From Leptoclinus maculatus (taxonomy: Eukaryota > Chordata > Actinopteri > Perciformes > Stichaeidae), in assembly GCA_032191485.1 (NCBI GenBank), contig JAVDOI010000043.1, positions 124,001-188,000 of the forward strand: a stretch of 64,000 bases of DNA, written 5' to 3'. Both the position numbers and the translations under genes were made by a program. Each line of letters starts with the position of its first letter. The first letter of the stretch is position 1. Below the pieces are notes generated by a model that saw only the letters and a list, made by a program, of their open reading frames with translations, made no database searches and was not told the DNA's origin. Below are positions 1-39,127 of this stretch, in pieces.

Positions 1-2397
1 TAAAACAGGTGTGTTCCTCTAAGTCCATTACCTAGAAGTCATTTTTAGCTGCAATACAGCAGAACAGGGCCAACAAAAATATATACGGCAGGTAATACAC
101 TCAATAGACTCCAAAGATGTTGAGTCTTTAATACTTTTTTCATCCAGATGTTGACTATTGGCTTTCCAATAACTCTCACCTCTGTGCATCGAGCAGAGGT
201 GCAGGGCAGCATTTAAAAGAGCCATAACTAACCCAACGGCTTCTGCGGGAGGCCGCTCTGACTGACGTATGTGTCTCTGGGGTCTCTGAGATCTAACTGC
301 GCGGGAGACGTTGCCCTCCCCCTCGCCTGCCTACCTGCCTGTCGGGCCCCATACTCTCCAGAAAGACCCCCAAGTGACGCCGCATTCGGCCAGGCTCGAG
401 CAGCGAGCTGAAATTAAAGCTGTTTCACTGCGGTTAGTTAAATAGTTGGACAGTGAGAGCATGGGGTGGCCCAGAGTCAAGGCTAAGGCTGTCTGAGTGG
501 AAATGAAAAAAAAAGGCCAAGGGTTTGGGGAGGAGAGAGGGAAACATGCAAAATAAAGGATTAGAGGGAACTCTCACAGTGACCTGGTTCGAAGGTTTTC
601 TGGGTTTTTTGGTGAGGAGGGAGAGCTCGGAAATGGATGTGGGTGTATTCTGCAAATCCACTAAATGTACTGTCACTGCTCCTTCGCCTGCTTGTATAGC
701 AGCACGCTGGGGAAGGAATGCATTACATAAGATGGTAAGATACTGGCTCAACACAACATGCATGTTCAGTGCTAAACGGAAACAGGAGAGGCTGAAATGT
801 ATTTGTTAATGTTTTATGAATAAAACATAGACTTCAGTTCTGTGTTCTCCAGCTGCCATACAACAACATGTCATCCATCTTCCAACATGTAATAATTGCT
901 GTTTTTCTTAAACCAATTGTTCAATAATTAGTTGGTAGTAAAAACAACTGAAAATGCTGATCATGTCGTCTGAGGGTTAGATGGCTTGTGGCTGGACTTC
1001 AGCCGCAGGGTTGGAAGTGTTTATTGAATTATATAACTGCTTTGGCATAAATCTGGGCTAAGGAGCAAGGGGTGGATCTACAAGTTCCCTCTATACCCCC
1101 CATGACGACGAGCTGGGTTTGACCACAAGTCCGGCCCACATTCTTCAGCCTCCGCTCGCTGCGTTTTGAAGAAGGGGTTCTGTGCGCTTTTCACGGGGCC
1201 GTGCTCTGAAAGGGGCTCAGTACAACAACAACCAAGAAAACCTGAATCAAACCACATAAAACTTGTCAGCAGCACGTTTCCTTACAGATGATTTCATCTC
1301 CCTGGGCCCCCGGTCCCTCATCCAGAGCGCACACTGCATGCATCATGCATGATTGTAATCACAACACTGCTTTTATTTTCTATTTTTATGCGTGCTGGCC
1401 GCCGTACAAGAGAAACATTTTCCCTAATGTTTCCAGGCCACAGTGACTTGGCCGTACGTTACTGACTGGAATGGAGGAGAGTACATTCCCAAGCCGAGTT
1501 CCTTTAAATCCACAAGGGGGTTTCATGCGACGTATATATGGATCAGTCTTGGGAGAGGAGCAGGAGCCAAGACATCTGTGTGACGAGCAGGGACTGATCC
1601 CCTCTACCAGAACACTGGGAGAACCAAGGATTATCTGGTCACATTGCATATCACCGGCATATATTCTCTGCACAATAGCACATGCCCCTCCTCGCTCCGC
1701 TACCCCATTAAGTGCTCCGTGTCAAATTTATTTTGAATAACACATCCCAGTTAGCATGTTCTGTTAAATGTGCACACATATAAGGTGGACAAGCATTTAT
1801 AATCATATCTGGAAATTGTGTAGCAGAGAGACAAACAGTGAGGGTGTATCGTTCCCGACACAAATCTACTGTGTGGAGGTGTTTTTTCTTCATTATCAAC
1901 TATCCACTGTGTTCCTGTTCAGTGGGGTTCTCTGTGCCCAGTTAAGAGTCCCACTAGCCCGAGGGTGAAAGGATGGTAATGGGGATGACGGGGGGGGGCT
2001 TAACCATTTCACTGCATTATGTTTCGACACTTGCAATAATGCAGCAAAAGTACAAGATTATTTCATCACCGCATGATTGTGATTTCCACCATGCTTGTAA
2101 TTTTGACTTTGCAGGGTGAGAACAGTGGATCGGGAGATACAGTGAATCCAGCCTGCAACTGTGACATCAAGCAGCGCTATTGATTTAGAGCCTCGCTGAG
2201 GTTTATCGGTGGACATCGAGGTTTCATCTGATATTTTCTGCAGAGTATCCATTGTGAAGTGCACGTGCACGCGACCAGAGTCCGCGTTTTTTTGCATATA
2301 TGCGCGGCAGCGTACAGGAATGGAAGCTTGTGTTCTCACATATGTGACCTCCTGTGTCCTAGAATGTTGCCTCCACCCAACCACACCCCCCTGGTGC

Positions 2398-2416
2398 ACT
2401 CACCCACACCCACACG

Positions 2417-2448
<32 letters not shown>

Positions 2449-2458
2449 CACACACACG
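2398..2458. repeat. (CA)n microsatellite, interrupted
   Basis: CA repeats broken by CGCA units, with further CA tracts out to about 2720. Intergenic. Confidence 0.85.
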
Positions 2459-3361
2459 TATTCCGCCCTAGACAGGCCAGGTTGCCAGAGCTACACAAAC
2501 TCCCACCCATTAGCGGCAGGATTCCAGGATAACCATGGCAACCAGTCTCTCACCCCCGGGGAGACGAGCAGTAGAACTGAAAGGCTCCATTCAATTTCCA
2601 CATCCCAGTACAGCACACACAAAAGGACACACGCGCACGCTTTTTTTTTTTCTTTTTTTCTCACACACACACACACACTCACTGGACAAGCGCACACACA
2701 CACTCACCACACGGACACGTCCAACGCAAACCCACTTGCCTCTAACAGCCTCGCAGTCACTCCAGCCTTCCCTTCGCCTGCCTCCACCGGGGTGAGTGGG
2801 AGCTTGTTAGAGAGAGACCGCACACACTACATCCTCTCACCCACGGTCCTGGGCTGCACATACGCACGGCGCAACCAACGAAGCATTAATTACACCTCAC
2901 TCATTGTGATTAGACACACTTTCAGAGTCCACAGACTCTTTATTCCATGCACAAAGATTACATTTCATTTTTCATTTTTCCCTCCGTCTCTGCACTTGGG
3001 TCACGACTGCGTCCACGGTGACGAATATGGCATGTGCGTTCATGTTTTGCACGGGTGTTATGTCACATGGCAGAGACAAGGGAGGTGTGGTTGGTATCAG
3101 GTAGTGTCTTTGACACCTCTACAGTGTCTCTTGATGTAAAAAAAAAAAAAAGGGTTGAGAGGAATTATGTAACAAAGAGCGAGGAAGAAGGATCTATTGG
3201 TATACGAAAAGAGAGAGAAGTGCCTTTACAGTATCAATTCGGTGGGTAATATGGTTGTAGCTATGATTGCTGGTGTAACCCCACATCCCACTTGAGGGAA
3301 CGCAGCATGCTCCCCGAGTCTCGTCTCCAACAGCCAAACGTGTGCTCCTCCCTGGGTTTAA

Positions 3362-3364
<3 letters not shown>

Positions 3365-3399
<35 letters not shown>
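3365..3399. repeat. (GA)n microsatellite
   Basis: About 17 uninterrupted GA units in intergenic DNA. Confidence 0.9.
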
Positions 3400-3403
<4 letters not shown>

Positions 3404-4056
3404 TTAATGACGCACAGTGGGAAATCAACCTCTAAGTATCACAGATAAGTATCACAAGAAATGGGATGGAGAGGTAGATGGGGGGGAAGGAGTGGAGCAG
3501 AAAAGGAGCAGATGATGAGATCCTGAGAGGACCAAATAAAACAAAGAAAAGGCAGTGAGGAGGTACGGGCAGAAAGAACGACCTGGAGTCATGGAAATAT
3601 AAAAAGACTGACAAACAGAGCTCAGAAGCACCAGCGTGTTTCATCATCTCCTGCTCACATCAGAGCCCACACAGACCATTAGACACAAGCCCGGCTTGAA
3701 TCAATTTGGAAATGATCTATTCAAGAAAAATCTTGAGAGGGCGAGCGCACAGCACTCAGCCTTTTACCAGCACAATGAATGTTGCTTTTGTTTTTATGTT
3801 TTTGTGTGCGTTACCTTGGTGGCAGATAGCGGGGAGGTGAAGATGTGCAGTGTTTGGTTGAGATGGAGGGACAGGTGGGAAGACCGGCATGAACTGGGTC
3901 AGCGAATATCGTAGAAGGGTGCGGTGCTGTTAGGGAAACAATGTGGGAAGGAGGGAGCGGGAGAGAGAGATCTGGAACGAGTGAGGGGATTGAGGAAGAG
4001 TGGAGTGAGGCTGGCACCAATGACGGGTGCGCCCAGGGCCACACAAGTACAGCTGT

Positions 4057-4077
4057 CCCCCCCCCCCCCCCCCCCCC
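4057..4077. repeat. poly(C) run of 21
   Basis: An uninterrupted cytosine run. Comparable runs occur at 35149-35167, 38101-38117, 50612-50626 and, as poly(G), at 56487-56503. Confidence 0.9.
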
Positions 4078-4379
4078 GTAAAACACAGTAAAACCCAGTG
4101 TGTTGGTCCGTGCTCAACAGCTGGGTGGCTCGGTGGAAAGAAATAACAAAGTAGGAGCACATAGCACATCGCCAAATCATCATCTCTGCCTTGAGCTCGT
4201 AGAGTTTCTCCAACACAACCCAGTGATGCTCTGGGGGGACTCTGGGTTCACAAAGGAGCCAGAGAGGTGGCGGACCCCTGAACCTCTGGCGCGAGCCTTG
4301 CCTCGGACAAATCCCTTTCGCCTTCATTGAGTTTTCCAGAGGCTGACGTCAGACTGCGTCCAGAGCGCGCTGAGTCACA

Positions 4380-4380
<1 letters not shown>

Positions 4381-4446
<66 letters not shown>

Positions 4447-4514
4447 CAGGCTCTGCCCACCACCTCGTCTTTGTGCTCGTGTGCCCCTTGGTGGCCTTGT
4501 GGAAAAAGGATGTG

Positions 4515-4548
<34 letters not shown>
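4381..4548. repeat. two (CA)n arrays
   Basis: Arrays at 4381-4443 and 4518-4548, separated by unique sequence. Intergenic. Confidence 0.9.
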
Positions 4549-4552
<4 letters not shown>

Positions 4553-5485
4553 TGCACGCTGCATGATGTCAGAAGTACTTCTCCAACCTCACCTCACACC
4601 CAGAGTCCCTTATCGCTGACATCATACACCCAGGTCTTACGGGGCTTAACCCCAAACACACAAACAGATAAAGTCAGCTCAAAGACATATCATTTGCACT
4701 TTTATTGGACAGGCTTACATGTAGGAGGATATCTGCCCGTCTGACTCACTCCTTGTCTGTCTGACCACCCCCTCCTTCCAGCCTGCCAGCACTCCTTGTG
4801 TCTCTCGCCGTCTCTTTCTCCTCCTTCTCTTCTCGCCTGTGTTTGTCTTTCAATCAGTGCTGAGGTGATGTGGGCCAGGCAGAGGCCAGCGATAATGTGA
4901 TTATTAGGGGTCCCCCGGGCGCAAAGTCTCCACTCAGATTGTCCAAATCACCCGTGGGGACTTCCGTCACATTTTGCCGGGGATCTCCAGGTTCGGGGAA
5001 AAAATGGCCTCGATAAGATCTTCTTGTTACTTATGGTTGTTTGGGCCTCACCTCAGAGGGTTTTGGCTATGGCGGTTTAAAGTGCATTTGTGTGTGTGTG
5101 TGTTAAACACATATACATTTGTAATCCCCACATGTGTGCATCTAAAGATGCCGTGTGTATTTTCCAGGCCTCCAGAGGCTACACACATGAATGAAACGTC
5201 GGATCAGGTAAGCCGGGCGATGCTGCCCAACATGTGCTGCAGCAGCATGGCCCCCGGGGGATTTATTTTTTTGGAGCGGTGTGTCTGCCAGACTGCCGCG
5301 GTGTATGGGGGGGGGTGGGGGGGGGGGGGGAGAGGAAGTGTGACTCTCGTCAGGAAAAAAAGATGAAGAGGGTTCAGACATGACAAGCGTGTCATTAATC
5401 AAAAGGTTCTCCAGGCAGCGTTCATGGATCTACCTGCTCTCGATGGAGGAGAAACCAAAGGAATGGACTGGACGAGAACAGGAAG

Positions 5486-5488
<3 letters not shown>

Positions 5489-5552
<64 letters not shown>
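5489..5552. repeat. (GT)n microsatellite
   Basis: About 32 uninterrupted GT units. Intergenic. Confidence 0.95.
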
Positions 5553-5554
<2 letters not shown>

Positions 5555-5743
5555 AGTTCTGTGTTTCTTCCCGCAGATTCATTACTGCGAAATTCCCTAT
5601 TCCTTCAGCCTTTCCTGTGCTCTGGCCATTCACCATGAACCCCTCTGGCAGCTCCATCCATGACAGGTACAGAGAGAGAAAAGCACTCTGTAGGAAGCAA
5701 ATCTGTCACTGTGATAACTAAAACATGTCAGTGTGGCAGCGCT

Positions 5744-5905
<162 letters not shown>

Positions 5906-6619
5906 CTGTGCAGTGTGGATAGCTGATTGGAATCCAAGGCTGCAGCCGGAGTGAAGAGTTTATTTCATAGCTTCAGAGAAGGAAGAGACTCAAGAAAGGA
6001 GCTTTTGAAAGAGCTGGAGCAGTCTGTGTATCCGCGAAGTAAGGGAGGGGGGGGAGGATATAGGGGGAGAGAAATCAAGGTTGAACTATGAGACGCAGTG
6101 AAATGTGTCTGTGAGTGAGTGTGTGTGTGTTCCTGGCCTCTGGGGAGCCAGCTCCTCTCTGTGGACTAGCCTGAGCCCACCTGAGTCTCTCCCCCACCCC
6201 TCCAGCTGTCTCCCTCCCCCCCCCCCCCCATCACCCTTATCTCCATCCTCCAAATTCAGTAACTCCCAATCTCCGTCTGCAAACCCGCGAGCCCCGATGC
6301 CGCTCAGATGAGTTGTGTAACGTTTGCGTTTTCTCTTGCCTCCGAACCACATTATCGATTTGAATTTGATAACCGCGCTGCAAAGTCAAAGTTGAACCGT
6401 AGCGTGCAGATCTTCCGTGACCTGTGACACTGTACTGACGGCTGTAGTCTAGCGTTTTCCACTGAAACAACTCCAGCTTTTAGACTGCGCCACAGCAGTA
6501 TGAATTCCCATATAAGGCAGGAGGACCCTTTCTAACCTTCTCCCTCCTCCTCCTCCTCCTCTACCCCGGCTCACACGCACTCTTCCCTTTCTGCTAACAC
6601 CGTGCTCTGATGCCCTGAA

Positions 6620-6620
<1 letters not shown>

Positions 6621-6674
<54 letters not shown>
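6621..6674. repeat. (AC)n microsatellite
   Basis: About 27 perfect units. A (GA)n tract follows at 6951-6981. Confidence 0.95.
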
Positions 6675-6677
<3 letters not shown>

Positions 6678-6946
6678 ATCTAATAGAGGGCTGCCTGACA
6701 GCTACAGTCCTGTGTCAACCACTGGCGGTTCTATCAGTTTCAGTACTGATATTAGTCGTTTTGTGTTCTCAGTCTGTCATTCATACCTGTCTTCTTGCGT
6801 TGCTACATTTTCTTCCGTAGGCTACACAATACAGTAAATATCACAGCTAAGCCTCAGATCAAGCCTCACAATTCCAACGGGAGGGATGAGGATAGCGGGG
6901 AGCAGAGTGGGAGGTTGAGATGGCTTGAAAGACGGAGACAGAGGAG

Positions 6947-6985
<39 letters not shown>

Positions 6986-7567
6986 AAAACACAAACAGAG
7001 CTGATAAGACCTTCGGCGGAGGAAGTGTCGTTCTCAGCCAATCCCCAGTGGACTCCCAGTATCCCACTCTTCCCCCGTTTGCTGCAGGATGTGTCCTCGT
7101 GTGGGAATACGCGAGGAATGTGGCCCCTTTTGTTTAGTGCGCGATAGGCTCCTGGTTGGCGGTCGTGTGTCTTTACTGTATGTGTGACGAGCTCCAGGCC
7201 TGGCAGAGGCTGATCGGAGCAACACTCCACAGACCTTTCTGGGCAAGGCCCTCCTAGGAAAACAATGACTGGTCTTATGGCTGCTATCTTTCAAAGCCCC
7301 TCCTTGGCTGGCGGAGCTCTAGCCGGCCTCTCACTGTTCATATTCATAGACTACAGATTAGACAAAGGGCTAAGAAGCTATCAGTGGTCCCAACATTTGT
7401 TTGGGTCTGATGTTCCCCTAAAGCCCCGTCAGATGAAACCAGCCATTTGAAGCATTTCTAAATAACTTTCCTTACTTTTCCATTAGGCAACTTTTATTCA
7501 TTACTACTAGCTTTTTTTTTTTTTTACCATTTATCGAGTAGTTTCAACTGCTTATCCATTAGCCCAC

Positions 7568-8666
7568 CAGTGATGTGCGGTGAGGTTGGTGGCTGGTGAG
7601 GCACTGCTCTATATTAGGTTCATATATTTGTAAATCTGACTCTGAAAGAGTTACAGATTATCGAGATCCCGCGATAATCTGTAACAACCACGGATTTATA
7701 AAGAGAACAACAAACACATAAAAGGTTACTTTACCTGTCCCACGTTGAATTGCTGTTGATTTGGTCATATTTCCCTGTTTTTTGAGAATTGTTAAAGCTT
7801 AGATATTTAAACTTCAATGTTTGCGGTCAAAGCAAAATATAAGAAGAAGAAGAGAAGTGTAGAAGAAGAGTAACGGAACTACAAGCATGAACCCGACCCG
7901 TGGGCTCTCGCGCACCCCCTTCATTGAGGCAGAGGTCAGTGGCGGCTGGTCCATAGAGGGCGCTAGGGCGCCGCCCCCCCTTGAGCTACAAATTATAAAA
8001 AATAAAATAAATAATAATAATAATAAACTATACAAATTGACAATATTTGTGTTTTTGAAACATGGAATCACCCAGTAATATGTGTAAAATATGATATCTG
8101 CGGTAAATATATGCTTTTCCTGCTCGTCCTCTCTGCCTGTCTGCAGCTCCTCTCCTCTGTGCGCGTCTCAGCTGCTGGGGCGCTGGAGAAACTGCCCCAA
8201 AGAGGCGGGTCTATAAAGCAGTTTAGCCAATGATGCTTTAATGCTGACTAAAGATATAAATGAGTGACATACAATTTAGCCAATCAGCGTCCTCAAATAG
8301 ATTCAGCTTGGGGCAGATTTCGTTCTGCCCCAAGCTGCGCGTTCTCGTCAGGACTAGTCTCTACAGGCGAGCACTGCTCCTCCAAGACCCGTTTGAGAGG
8401 AGAACTGAGAGGAGAAACTACTGAAAGAGCTGATCCCAGATCAGCCTGACCTCACAATCAGACAGCAGACTAGCAGGAAAGAGAAGCAGTACATGAAGCT
8501 TCTCTACTAGCTGTACACCAGACAGGTTTGACTAGCTGGATGACGTCATGCTAATAACTTATTTATCTTTTTAAAACAACGGGGACAGATCCAGCACGGA
8601 CAGTTAGGGAGTGAGGGACATGAAGCACCTGTCTGAGAAATGGATGTATAGTTATATATAAATAAT

Positions 8667-8699
<33 letters not shown>

Positions 8700-9497
8700 T
8701 TCATATTATAGTGAATATTATTATATGATATATATATATTATTATATTATACAGAATATTATTATATGATATATATATTATATTATACTGAATTCCCTGT
8801 GAGTGTGACATTAATAAGATGTCCTGACGTGTTTGTCAAAGTGTTATTTACTGCTTTTTTTCGTGTTGGAATGAATGTTAAATATTTAACTGTAATGCGC
8901 GTTTGATACCTTAATTTTTTTGCATTGAATCATTCTGGGATGTTTGCTGAAATTGATTGGATGTGGCACAGCCCTACCAAGAAAATGTTCCACCAGCCGC
9001 CACTGGCAGAGGTACTGTTTGCCTCCCGTCTGCTTCTTCACTGAGGTTTAATGTCAGATCAGCAAGACTAAATATGTTCTACACATACGTGAAATACATG
9101 ACCTATTCAATGGAAAGAAAGGACATGTAATACAAGTATTTGTATTACATGTCATTACATTTATTGTACTATTTCAATAATAAAAGTGTCTACGAATATT
9201 ACAGTGGTGACAAACAATGAGAAAGCAAAAGACACGCGCTCAACCCAGTTTGTTAGATTGCGCAATCTGAGGTGAGGCACAGCTCGTCGCTGCCTCACCT
9301 CGTGTCTCCTCTGTTTGAACAGGACATGAGCAAATTCAGCGATTTTGACTATAAAAATGCTTAAAATTATTGAAATCATACAGAAATTACATTTATAGCA
9401 CAGATCAATAGAGAAATATTATTTATTTTATCATTATTTGTTTTTTACTTTTCATGATGGCAGGTGAGGCTCTGCCTCCCCTCCCTCCACGTCACTG
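7568..9497. mobile_element. older non-autonomous hAT-type element, split by a younger one
   Basis: The ends are short terminal inverted repeats, CAGTGATGTG at the left and the complement of CAGTGACGTG at the right. They are flanked by 8-bp duplications TAGCCCAC (7560-7567) and TAGCCTAC (9498-9505), with one mismatch. An 8-bp duplication and CAGTG-type ends are hAT features. Without the 1069-bp inner element and its extra target copy, the element is about 850 bp and has no transposase frame. Confidence 0.75.
7937..9005 (+). mobile_element. non-autonomous hAT-type element, copy A (1069 bp, nested)
   Basis: Terminal inverted repeats CAGTGGCGGCTGGT at both ends and a perfect 8-bp target duplication GCAGAGGT (7929-7936 and 9006-9013). 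The interior has an (ATA)n stretch, a hairpin with 13-bp arms (8304-8316 / 8325-8337), a (TG)n tract near 8676-8698 and AT-rich repeats. No transposase is encoded. It is inserted inside the older hAT element and is therefore the younger of the two. Confidence 0.88.
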
Positions 9498-9505
9498 TAG
9501 CCTAC

Positions 9506-10537
9506 TTATCCATTTCAACCATGTATCCATTAGCTAGCCTTCATAACTCAGACTACTTTAAATACACTAGTCATCTTTGGATATAAGACACATATACAGT
9601 ATGTATCCAGGTAATAATGATACATTTTCACCAATAAGGACAAGACTAGAATATTAAACGTAATGCAAGAAGTCAGAATGTGTTACAATTTGTGGGGCAA
9701 CCTACTGTAGATTCAGTTTAAAAAAGTAAAAGCACATCATAATTATATATATATATATAAAACACATATACTAATATATATATATTTATATGTATACTTG
9801 TCTTTAATTTTCCTTTATATATATATATATATAAACTTTGAACTATATATATTATTGATGAGCTGCTATAGTCAGACATTTCAATTTAGTTAAATATGTT
9901 AATTTTCTATAAGAAAAGTCAGTCAACACCATAGACTTACCTGGTTAACAGTCAAAGAGGCGCTTCATTGGGCCATGTGGCTCGGGGGAAACTGTGATCA
10001 TTGATCAAATCTAGTACGACAGCTAGCGACACCTATATTAATATCGGGGGTTCATGTTGATTTGTAACCAATAACCTAGAGATAAAATGTATTTAATTTA
10101 ATTTCGCAGTCATCTAAACTTTAGATAGCAAAGAGAGAATCCGACTTGAGCATTTGCAGTCTAGCTCGCTTCTGATTGGAGGAATTGAGTTTGTTACAAT
10201 CGCCCCGTTCACTACTTTAAGGTTTTTCACATTTCTAAATCTAGTAGGCTATACTTTTAAAGTTAGCTAACTGTTTAACCATTACTTTTATACATTTTAA
10301 GAATCCCCCCATTACTATTGCTCAACTATTTCAACAGCTTATCAAACAATTTAAGCTAACAAATGCTACGATTTACCCATATACTGTTAACTATCGCTAA
10401 CTGTTCCGACTTGCTAACTCCCTCGCTAGCTCATTTTCAGGACACTCGATCACGATTCAAGACACACAAAGCACCATTGGTTGGGAATGACCACATCAAA
10501 CATCTTCATTTAATTCAGTGAACTGACAAGCAGAGTA
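9506..10537. other. intergenic DNA, AT-rich
   Basis: Contains TATATA-type simple repeats near 9746-9850. No coding signal seen. Confidence 0.55.
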
Positions 10538-12710
10538 TTTATTTCATTCACTACAATATGACCAATTCAGAAATGTACAGTTGGTTGAATGTTTCAGGCG
10601 CTCTGTAAAGGGTACAATTTCACAGAGTATTTTTATTTTTCCCCCACTGGAGACCTGTAGTTCTCTTTGCCCAAGGCGTTAACAAAAGTACAACTCTTGA
10701 AAGGTCTTTATATAGACTCTCTAAAACTGTCGGAGCCTACCTTGGCCTTTTTTACGCAACAATACGTCTACACACACACACAAACCATTTCAGCTTGAGG
10801 CTACGTGCTACACTTGAAGTGCTACCTTGTAGAGCAGGAAAGGAACACGATTTCTTTACGAGAGCTTTTCTGAGCAGGGAAGACATTCAGACATGAGTAG
10901 ACAGAAAACAAGGCAAGGTGAAGTTTATTGAAGAATTCATGACAGTGTCTTTTTGCGTAGCCCTCGTGTCGACAGAAGAAAAAAAACAAAAAAAACATCA
11001 ATTATTAAGTGTCTTTCCTTACAACACGGCGATACAAGCGCTATTTAGTAGACAGGACTCCGAGCACCTGATGTAAAAGAAACACTCTTTGCTGACCACA
11101 TTGGATATTGACAAAATGGTCTCATATCTCCGATTAATGGAGATTAAAAGGCCATCGTTTATTCTTTTGGCACAAAGGAATACAGTGAGTAAACAAGTCG
11201 GCCAACTGTCTTTTTTTTTCAAGTTTTTACTGCCAATATTTGGTATCTTTTCAAGCTTTTGTCTTAATATAAACCAGAAGAAAGCTGCAAAGGTGTAGTG
11301 ACAAAAGAAGAAGTAAAATATACATAATGCACCACAGCATCTTGGATTAAATCATTACATTTTCATTCATTCCTTTTTTCTTTTTTTTTTTTAAAGCAAT
11401 CACTTCTTTGGTTCAAAGGTAAATTTATATTCTGCACAAATACTGTAGATGAGGAAACACCGTCAAAAGGACAGCTGTGTAGGGCTGCGTCCTACGTATC
11501 CTTCCACACATCTCAAAGTGAGTTGTTTGACCGTTCAGAGGGGACTATTTCTCTAATATTCATTGGTGCAGACCTCGACTGCGTCACCTCGATCACCACA
11601 AGAACATTTCACCGCGACAGGGAGAATTCATCACCATATCAAACTTCTCATGTAAGTAACTGTAGTTCCTGTAACTCGGCATGAAAGGTATAGGCAAGTG
11701 CCTCCGGGTGCATGCAAACACACCGGATTGCTAAACACAGACGTCTGCTTGGGCTAAAGTTTGAGAGTAAAAACTTTACACGGACACCAACATGTGTCAC
11801 CACCACGTGTCACCCAGGGCAGGAAGACTGACAGACACTGTTGGTAAGTGCCTTTTCCCGTGATAAGACATCACCTTGGTGTTTAATGGAAGAGTGTTTT
11901 TATGAAAGCGGAGTGAAGCCCAGGCCTGTTTTGCTTTCAATCAGAATTGGTGATGGTGAGTCAGACACGGAGGTGTGATGATAACTAAAGTGAGGAGGGA
12001 GCCAGGGACGGACGTCGAACTCATCTGAACCGTCTGCCCATGCAGTCAAACAGTTCACCGCACAGCTTTGTTTACATGAAAGTGTGTGTGCATGTACTGT
12101 ATACATTACGCAGCATCGGGAGGGGCTCGACCGTACTCAAAAAAAGGGAACTAAATTTAAGTTCCTCTCGTTTCCTTTGCGGTCTCTCTCTACTCACCTA
12201 AACACTCGAGTTTTGCTGCAAACATCGAATCGGCCGTGTGACCAAAAAGCAAAGGCAACTGCAATCTTGGGCCGATCAACACTGTCTAGATGCTAGACCT
12301 TCAAGAGCTACAGGAAGAGAGGGCGTTTTCTCAAACACCTCAGTCTGTTTTTTTCTTCTTCACCCCCTAGGGGAGCGTGAACCTCCGGCCTCTGCGTCTG
12401 AACAGCAGCGCTAAAACGAGGCAACCCCGCGGTCACTCACACAGGAAACGGAGAAGGCAGACGACCTCACATCCTGCCCTTGAGATTTGGACGAAGCGCT
12501 TTGGTGCACGTATTAAAAGATCTCTCTCACGTGAAGGCAGTGGTGTGGTGCCGAGCGACGGGCGCCCAGATAACGTATACGTCTGCTGAAAGTTTAAAAA
12601 GCCTAATGTTGCAAAAACATCAGGCAAACAACAGAACTTACATTCACAAGGAAATGACAAAGCACTCTGAGGCAGTGTTTCCATCACAGACAAGTTAAAA
12701 AACAATAGGG

Positions 12711-12744
<34 letters not shown>

Positions 12745-13296
12745 CGCACACGCACACACGCACACGCGCACACGCACACACAGGTAATGACTATAGGCTG
12801 AACCTGAGGTCCAAAGGATTGTTTGCCAACAGGCAACTTCTTTTAACTGCTTCTGTGGTGCTACAGAGACCGGTAGCAAATACATCAATGTGGCTTTAAA
12901 AAAGATTCGCAGATGCAGACACAAGTCTCTCACTTGTGTGAAACTAGAAAATCCCCCACGTGATTACTCATAAAAAAAAAAAGGGAGGATGTTGCGCATC
13001 TTGATCTCACCTTTCAGACTGGCAGTGAAACGGAGAGGCCGCTTTTGACGCACCGATTGGAAGCAGTCTGTTTTGCTAATGTACGACTGAAACCAATCCT
13101 CCCACTGCTCGGTCGCATGCTGACGAACACCACGTAGATACTTCCCGTACAAAGTCCACACGTCACACACTTACAAAAGCCTGCCACGTTTGTGCAGCTG
13201 TACAACAATAGCCTTGGAGCTCAGCAGCTTCCCCGCTGAAGCAGTCTCTGTTTGTTCACTTCAGTATCTGCCCCCCCCCCCTCACCCTGCTCGCCA
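10538..13296 (-). other. tbc1d4: probable tbc1d4 3' UTR with candidate poly(A) signals
   Basis: No other coding exon is visible between the tbc1d4 stop and 10.5 kb. On the minus strand AATAAA hexamers occur at 11163-11158, 10929-10924 and 10543-10538. Any of them could end the transcript. The block includes a (CA)n array at 12713-12781. The extent is inferred; RNA evidence is needed to choose the site. Confidence 0.4.
12713..12781. repeat. (CA)n with CGCA interruptions
   Basis: Compound CA/CG array inside the probable tbc1d4 3' UTR. Confidence 0.9.

Positions 13297-39127
<25,831 letters not shown>

Noticed and set aside
12433..12933. 166-residue minus-strand frame in the tbc1d4 3' UTR
   Set aside because: Passes through a (GT)n/(GC)n array and has no recognisable domain. 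More likely chance within the UTR.
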